DNA of 64,000 bases from Saccopteryx bilineata (lineage: Eukaryota > Chordata > Mammalia > Chiroptera > Emballonuridae). Numbering within the stretch: the stretch's first letter is position 1; the number at the start of each line of letters is the position of its first letter. The notes under the pieces are model-generated. The model made no database searches. It was not told the DNA's origin and saw nothing but the letters and a program-made list of their open reading frames with translations. The translations under genes and the position numbers were made by a program. Shown piece by piece: positions 57,780 through 64,000 of the stretch. Location: contig NC_089494.1 of the NCBI RefSeq assembly GCF_036850765.1, positions 229,976,779 through 230,040,778 on the forward strand, in the 5' to 3' direction.

Positions 57780-58330
57780 CTCTCACCCGTACACCATGCC
57801 TCTTACTGATTTACTGAGACTTGCCATTCTACCTTCTAAAGGTTGTTAGTCTCTCCTGCCTTCTGTTGCCACAGTCACTTTCCTTAGCTCAGTCCTCTCT
57901 TTGTTAATCACCTGGATTATGGCCATCCTTTCCTTTTGTTCTGTTTGCATCTTCCCCATTGCTGCCTAGAGTCCCTTGTACACACCCTTGCTCAGCACTC
58001 CCTCCTTCCTTAGCCTTTCCCTGTGGATGAAGCTGTTCATATCTATGGAGCCTCTGCTCACTTGTCAATCTCCTTACTTGTGCCTTTGTTTTTGCTGCTG
58101 CCTTTTGCCTAGAATGCACCCCCACCCCTTTGTCGGCTTCACAGGGAATTTGAACTCACCTTTCTTGAGTCAGCTAGATACTTGATGTTTCATCTGTTGT
58201 GTTCTTCACTCGAAACATCATTGTCTCATTACACTTAGCCCTGTCCATGTCTTTCTCTGATACTTGAGTATAAGCTCTTAGAGGGCAAGAGGGACTGTGT
58301 GTTCTTTGTATACTCCATGCTTAGTTAAGT
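57780..58330 (+). repeat. L2 relic
   Basis: 'gaatgcacccccaccccttt' follows 'gctgctgccttttgcctag', and 'gtataagctcttagagggca' lies near the end. These are L2 3'-region phrases in order. Open frames on either strand are chance. Confidence 0.55.
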
Positions 58331-59402
58331 TCTGGTAAATGGGCTTGCAGCTAAGATAAAGCTTAGGGGTGTGGTCATTTCTGTTGGGATGGGTTAATAG
58401 GAAAGAAGGTAGGAGGATAGATATATGACCCCCCTTATGCAATGGGATCAATATTGTACTAGTGATGTCTCTCAGGGGAACTGTTCCTAAAGCAGGAATG
58501 CACAAAGTGATACCTCAGTGATTTCAAAAAATTGACCTTCCACTAAATTGGAATTTAGTAACTTTCTTGGGAAGAACAGAGAAAAGCCTGAGTTATTAAT
58601 ACATTTGCAAAATAAATAAATAAAAATTAGAAAAGAAAGAAAAAATAAACATTTTTTTCATTAAATAAAATATTTCAAATGTTGCCCTATCCTCCCAAAG
58701 AAAAAAGAAAAAAGTCTAATTTTTGTCATTGAACATAACTAGCAATGTTATAATTCTTTATCATTAAAGTTAATGTTTCATGTTTATGAGGTGCATTTGC
58801 CATGACTTGTACTACTGTTAGATGCATCGTTTTATATTAATGGCCGGAGGGCCTCTGGTTTCCAGGCCTGCTTAGTTGGCACAATGTTGTTGCAGTGCTG
58901 CTGAAGTCTGAGTCCAGTTGAGCCTATTTCTTTCAGTAACAACAATGAAGTGACATTCAGTATGGCCTAAATTCAGGATTCTGTCTGTGTGCCAACAGTT
59001 TTAGGCATTACTTTTTAAAAAAACTGAATCAGGAACATTCTGTTAAACCAGCTGTGTAGTGAGGATGTTATCATTTCAAAGATTGGCTGAGTTCCCTAAA
59101 ATTGATAAGACAAGGCCGGATTGGGTACTGAGAACCATCCAGTTACAGAGCTGCAGTGTTAGTGAAGGTCACAGACGCGTTCACTGTCAGTGTAACACCC
59201 ACTGTAAACGTTAATATATAGAATTTGCATCCATGATTTTGTGATAGTGTTTCAAAGAATTTAGTTTTTATCACAGACATAGAAGAGATAAATTGACATA
59301 TTCTAACCACAATTTTATAAATTAAAATGTGAATCATATATGGTATGTTAAGAAACTAAATTTGTTTACATTACTTGAATTTTTAAACAATGAAGAAAGA
59401 TC
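58331..59402. other. Unassigned sequence
   Basis: No gene or clear repeat seen. Confidence 0.4.
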
Positions 59403-59417
59403 ATAAACAGAATTTTT

Positions 59418-59464
59418 TTTTAAATACTTTTTATTTTTTATTTATTCATTTTAGAGAGGAGAGG

Positions 59465-59508
<44 letters not shown>

Positions 59509-59630
59509 GAGGAGCTGGAAGCATCAACTCCCATATGTGCCTTGACCAGGCAAGCCCAGGGTTTTGAACCGGCGACCTCAGCATTTCCAGGTTAATGCTT
59601 TATCCACTACGCCACCACAGGTCAGGCATA
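59418..59630 (-). mobile_element. tRNA-derived SINE type B, antisense, full length
   Basis: A/T-rich end, (GA)n, 'aagcatcaactcccatatgt', 'ggttttgaaccggcgacctc' and head 'cgccaccacaggtcaggc'. The 15-bp TSD 'ataaacagaattttt' is at 59403-59417 and 59631-59645. Confidence 0.96.
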
Positions 59631-59899
59631 ATAAACAGAATTTTTAATGATCAGAGGTATTTTTCCTGGATTGCAAAAATAATGAAACAGCAGCCCCAGA
59701 AGTGGAATTATGTATTTATTTAAATTTTAGTTAAAATCTGTGTTATTTGATTAATAATATGTATATCATTTGTTGAAGTATTTATGGGTCTGGTATGGTG
59801 GTACATGGTATATGTGTGTATACACATGTGTGTATGCAATTACATACACACATTTATTAAATCTCATGTAATCATGAAAATCTGAGGAAATTATTGCTT

Positions 59900-60300
59900 G
59901 TTTTTAATGTAATAGTTTTATTGTGCTATAATTCACATGACATAAAATCTATTCTTTTAAAGTATACATTTAAGTAGTTTTTAGTGTATTTGCAGAGTTG
60001 TACAACCATCACTACTTTCTAATTGATACATTTTCTTCATCCCCCAAAGAAGTCTCATGCCCATTAATCTGTGTTATGTCTCTATGAATTTGCCTATTTG
60101 GGACATTTCATATAAATAGAATGATAATATGGGTGTTCTTTTGTTTCTGTTTGCCATCACCATATTTCCAAGGCGTGTCCATTTGTAGCATGCACTTGTA
60201 TTCATTAACTTTTCTGGCTGAATGATAGTCCATTGAATGGGAGATATACCAGGTTTTGGTAATCCATTCAACAGTTGAGAAATTGATATTTTTATGGAAG
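59900..60300 (-). mobile_element. Old antisense L1 3' region
   Basis: 'tgctataattcacatgacat', 'gtacaaccatcactactttc' and 'tggctgaatgatagtccatt' are diagnostic antisense L1 phrases, as at 2560. Confidence 0.7.
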
Positions 60301-60984
60301 AGTGAATTAGGGCTTAGATAAGTTAAAGTACACTAAGAATATCTCCTCACCAAAGTCCCCTCCTCAAAAAAACTCACATCCAAATTCTTTATCTATTTAA
60401 TTTCCATTAATCCTTTATATTTCAATGAAAAGGTCTCCCTGCTTTAGTAATAGTTTCTAAATAGGAAGGAAGGAATAGTTGATAGTTTGGAGGAAGGGTG
60501 GGTAGGTGGGAAGAAGGGGTGGCATGTGCTGGGACTGGGGGAAATACAGCCAGTTTGGCTGGAGCAGTTATGGGAATGAGCTAGAAATGAAGTCAGGTGC
60601 CAGACTGCATGGAATCTGATGACCTTGTTATGGATTTTGGTGTTAAACCTAAAACAAATGGGGGACCATTGATGCACTTTGTAACAATGGTTAGGGTGAT
60701 TTCATCAGACTTACTGTTTTCATGGGATGTGGGCAGAGTGAGGAAAGAGAGAGAAGTACAGTGTGTGCAAGGAGATGAGTTAGGTGCTATTTAAGTGGAC
60801 CAGATGTGAGATGAAGGTTAAACAAATAAAAAGATGTTATTTCTTTACTTAGCAAATATGTATATAATACCTCCCAGATGGGTAGGTACTTTTAAGTGCT
60901 TTACAAATATTAACTCATTTAATTATGGATATGGGAAATATTTAAGAGGTAGGAATAATAGGTTTGGGGTTAGATGTAGGAGGT
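60301..60984. other. Unassigned, with MIR-like end at 60840-60935
   Basis: 'ttttaagtgctttacaaata' and 'ttaactcatttaat' are MIR-like. The rest is unassigned. Confidence 0.5.
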
Positions 60985-60991
60985 GAAGGAG

Positions 60992-61363
60992 TTTTTTTTG
61001 TATTTTTCCGAAGTTAGAAGCGGGGGTGGGGGGGGGCAGACAAACTCCTGCATGTGCCCGACTGGGATTCACCCAGCATGCCCTCCAGGGGGCGATGCTC
61101 TGTTCATCTGGGGCGTTGCTCCATTGTGGCCAGAGCCATTCTAGCACCTGAGACAGAGGCCATGGAGCCATCCTCAGTGCCTGGGCCAACTTTGCTCCAG
61201 TGGAGCCTTGGCTGCGGGAGGGCAAGAGAGAGATAGAGAGGAAAGAGAGGGTGAAGGGTGGAGAAGCAGATATGCGCTTCTCCTGTGTGCCCTGACTGGG
61301 AATCAAACCCGGGACTTCCACACACTGGGCTGATGCTCTACCACTGAGCCAATCGGCATGGGC
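60992..61363 (-). mobile_element. tRNA-derived SINE type C, antisense, full length
   Basis: T-rich end, 'ctgggattcacccagcatgc', 'ccctccagggggcgatgctc', 'gggaatcaaacccggg' and head 'gagccaatcggcatgggc'. TSD 'gaaggag' at 60985-60991 and 61364-61370. Confidence 0.94.
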
Positions 61364-61450
61364 GAAGGAGATTTTTATAAAATGAATCTGGTAGGTTAAT
61401 TTATGTTCTCTTTGACATTAATTTCAGAAATATATCTATTGAGAGGTTTT

Positions 61451-61644
61451 TTAAAAAAAGATTTTATTTATTGATTTTTAGAGAGAGGAGAGAGAGGGAG
61501 AGAGAGACAGGATAGGAGGAACAAGAAGCATCAACTCATAGTTGCTTCTCATATGTGCTTTGACCAAGCAAGCGCGGGGTTCTGAACTAGCAATGTCAGC
61601 ATTCCAGGTCAATACTTTATCCACTGCACCACCACAGGCCAGGC
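61451..61644 (-). mobile_element. tRNA-derived SINE type B, antisense
   Basis: 'gattttatttattgattttt', purine run, 'agaagcatcaactcatagtt', 'gcaccaccacaggccaggc'. Confidence 0.9.
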
Positions 61645-61842
61645 TCCACTGAGTCAATGTTAGTTATAGTTGAAAAGAATCACCTATTGCTTGTTGCCAA
61701 AATAACTACTCTCTCATCCCTTACATTGTGCTCTAAAGCAAACATTATGGTCCCTGTGATGGTCCCTGAGCTTGGAGTTTTTGGCTCTAGATGCCACTCA
61801 ACTTAGGAATCATGGGCCTGCTCCACCCATTTAAAAAAATAA

Positions 61843-62200
61843 AAAAATTCTGCTTGACCAGTGGTAGTGCAGTGGATAGAGCATCAACCTGGGATCCTGA
61901 CATCCCGGAATTGGAACCTCAAGGTTGCTGGCTTGAGTGCAGGGTCGCCAGCTTGAGCAGGGGATCATCAACATGATCCTATGGTTGCTGTCTTAAGCCC
62001 AAAGGTTGCTGGCTTGGAGCCCAAGGTCACTGGCTTGAGCAAGAGGTTACTGGCTTGGCGGGAGCCCCTGGATCAAGGCACAAATGAGAAGCAATCAGTG
62101 AACAAATTATGTACCTTAAGTATGAGTTGATGCTTCTCATCTCTCTCTCTCTCTCTCACTCTCTCACTCTCTTTCACAAGAAAATAAAAAAGGAAAGAAA
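61843..62200 (+). mobile_element. tRNA-derived SINE type A, sense, full length
   Basis: Head 'gcttgaccagtggtagtgca', then repeated 'gctggcttgag' blocks, 'caaatgagaagcaatcagtg', 'gagttgatgcttctcatctc' and an A-rich end. The flank 'aaaaaaattct' recurs on both sides. Confidence 0.92.
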
Positions 62201-62546
62201 AAAATTCTAACTCCTAACTAGGTTTACCTCATTTGACAAAGGAGATGATTCATCTTCAAGACTAAACATTTTGTGTTGTGAGAAGTACAGCTGATTATCC
62301 AACTTACTAAGTATTTGGTTTTATGATTTTTTAAAATGTTTACATTGGTAAAGATTAGAATAAAGACAGATAAATAATGACAAAAGGTTTGGAATCAGGA
62401 AAATCTAACATGGAGGGTCACAGTTTTCATAGCTGTCTGAGACTATTTGAAAAGGTCAGTGTAACGTTTGTGGTATCAGACCTACTGTTCCATAAACCTT
62501 TATGCTATAACCTTTCCCAGGTTGTATCTTATGTTGTAGTTATGTG
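62201..62546. other. Unassigned sequence
   Basis: No supported feature. Confidence 0.4.
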
Positions 62547-63088
62547 TAGACTTAGTCTATTTTTTTAATTTATTGTGTTTACATAGATTCTAGTGTCCCT
62601 CCGAATTCATCCTCCCCTCCCCGTGTTCCCCAGTACATCCCCCCTGTCCCCCTCCCCGTAATGCCCTCCCCCTTTCCTCCAGGACTTGCTTTTCTGCTCT
62701 CATCCCATCCTGTCACCCTGTCATCCGCTTTTCTTCTGTCCACTTTCCCTCTGGATCCTTTGATCCCGCCTCTGTCTCTATTCTGCTCCTCAGTTCATAT
62801 TGTTTGTTGGATTCCTGAGATGAGTGAGGTCATATGATATTTTTCTTTCTTTGCCTGGCTTATTTCACTTAACATAATAGTTTCCAGGTTTATTCATGTT
62901 GTTGCAAAAAATAATATTTCCTTCTTTTTTATGGTCCCATAGTATTCCATTGTGTATATGTACCACAGCTTTTTAATCCACTCGTCCACTGACGGACACT
63001 TGGGGCTGTTTCCAGATCTTGGCTATTGTAAATAATGCTGCCATAAACATGGGGTGCATTTCTCCTTTTGACTCATTAGACTTAGTCT
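62547..63088 (-). mobile_element. L1 3' end, antisense, 5'-truncated, 12-bp TSD
   Basis: TSD 'tagacttagtct' at 62547-62558 and 63077-63088. The 518-bp insert is L1 3' UTR ('ttattgtgtttacatagatt', 'tgttccccagtacatccccc') and the last part of ORF2-adjacent sequence ('tagtattccattgtgtatat'). It belongs to the same L1 subfamily as 40837-41244. Confidence 0.95.
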
Positions 63089-64000
63089 TAAATCAGACTC
63101 TGGGTCTAATCCCGTGCGAAGATTGGGAATTTGGGAGGCCCTAGCTCACTAGTCCGGGTGACTCAGTATCACCTTAACCTCACTACAAGTTTTGGCCTGA
63201 TTTTACTCTGTGTTACTAGTATCTAGGCTGCTACCCAGTCTTGTGTCAAAGCCTCCACTACTGATAATCTGTATTTCTTTTTTTCTTGAGCTTATTCTTG
63301 TCAAACTCTTTGATACTCCATATTTTTCAAATATGGGACCTTGCTTTGCCCTTGAAAAGAATGAAATTTTCATCTAAAAACAACACAGAATTAAGTCAGA
63401 TACTGACATATCTTTTAAATGGGATTAAACATATCTATGTATTTCCTGTTCTTAGACTTTGCATTATACATCTGTTTGCTAGCATATCTGTTTTTCTTTC
63501 TTGGACGTCCCTGGTGCTTTTTACCTGTTATCATACTTTTTACAATAGATACCATACTCTGCCACCAGTAGTAGATTTTTTCTTACTATCTCCAATGATA
63601 TTCAGCCATTTTGTGTTCTTACGGCTGCACTGCTGTTTACAGCCATAAGCTGTTCAGACTGTCCTTCTGTATTGCTTGATAAATTTTTAAAATATGACAC
63701 CTGACAGGTATCGGTCCTATTATGGTGTTTAGGCCCCAAATCCTTGGGTTCTGGCCAGACTCTGAGAAGTCTTTTCGGAAAGTAGCCATGGTTCTAGTCT
63801 CATCACGTTGATAAGACATATGTATAGTTTGCTAGCCTTTGCAGAATGCAAATGGGCTTTGTTCTTGATTGTTCTTCCTTCTAATCTGTGAATGCACAAT
63901 GTCCTAGAACACTGCCTGTTCCGTGCAATTTCTATTTTCTTTTCTACTGGTAGGTTTTCATTAAGTATGCTGTTTCCCAATTTAAAAATTGTTGCTAAAA
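63089..64000. other. Unassigned sequence to window end
   Basis: No gene or clear repeat. The 120-codon frame at 63286-63648 begins without a convincing start or splice context and resembles no domain I know. Confidence 0.4.

Noticed and set aside
57904..58125. Basic 73-residue protein on the - strand
   Set aside because: It lies in an old L2-like repeat read backwards, with no start or splice support.
63286..63648. 120-codon open frame near the window end
   Set aside because: Hydrophobic, T-rich sequence of the kind that arises by chance. No good start context, domain or splice signals.

Overview
This window is mammalian nuclear DNA, almost certainly from a bat (Chiroptera). It is AT-rich, has no compact genes, and holds dozens of tRNA-derived SINEs of the kind found in bat genomes. 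It also carries non-autonomous hAT and mariner elements that are still bounded by clean target-site duplications (TSDs), and antisense L1 fragments. I cannot fix the bat family from sequence alone. No long uninterrupted gene is present. The best reading is intron or intergenic sequence of a large gene, with at most three short candidate exons, all on the + strand.

Layout. 0-28 kb: old L1/L2/MIR relics, an LTR relic, a 69-bp codon-phased minisatellite (5.2-5.75 kb), an RPL31 processed pseudogene (12 kb), several simple repeats, SINEs, and two candidate exons (23.73-23.86 and 26.26-26.49 kb). 28.15-30.82 kb: a 2.6-kb antisense L1 with a 17-bp TSD and a SINE inside it. 31-42 kb: dense SINEs, including one nested in another, a hAT element, and an L1 copy that looks like a 3' transduction (40.8-41.2 kb). 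44.5-47.2 kb: a U6 pseudogene and an old L1/HAL1-like relic split by two SINEs. 48-53.6 kb: a mariner MITE, three hAT-type elements and two solo LTRs, one of which interrupts a SINE. 54.5-54.9 kb: a possible promoter and first exon carrying (CTG)18. 55-64 kb: old repeats, a near-intact young SINE, and an antisense L1 with a 12-bp TSD.

Nearly all recognisable L1 copies, both small-RNA/mRNA pseudogenes and about 25 of 36 SINEs lie on the - strand. The candidate exons lie on the + strand. That bias is what is expected inside introns of a gene transcribed left to right. The candidate exons at 26.3 and 54.8 kb both begin at an in-exon ATG and end in the same splice phase, which fits alternative first exons of one gene. 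I did not recognise that gene. Most of the sequence is ordinary repeat-rich mammalian DNA. I saw no convincing new biochemical system.
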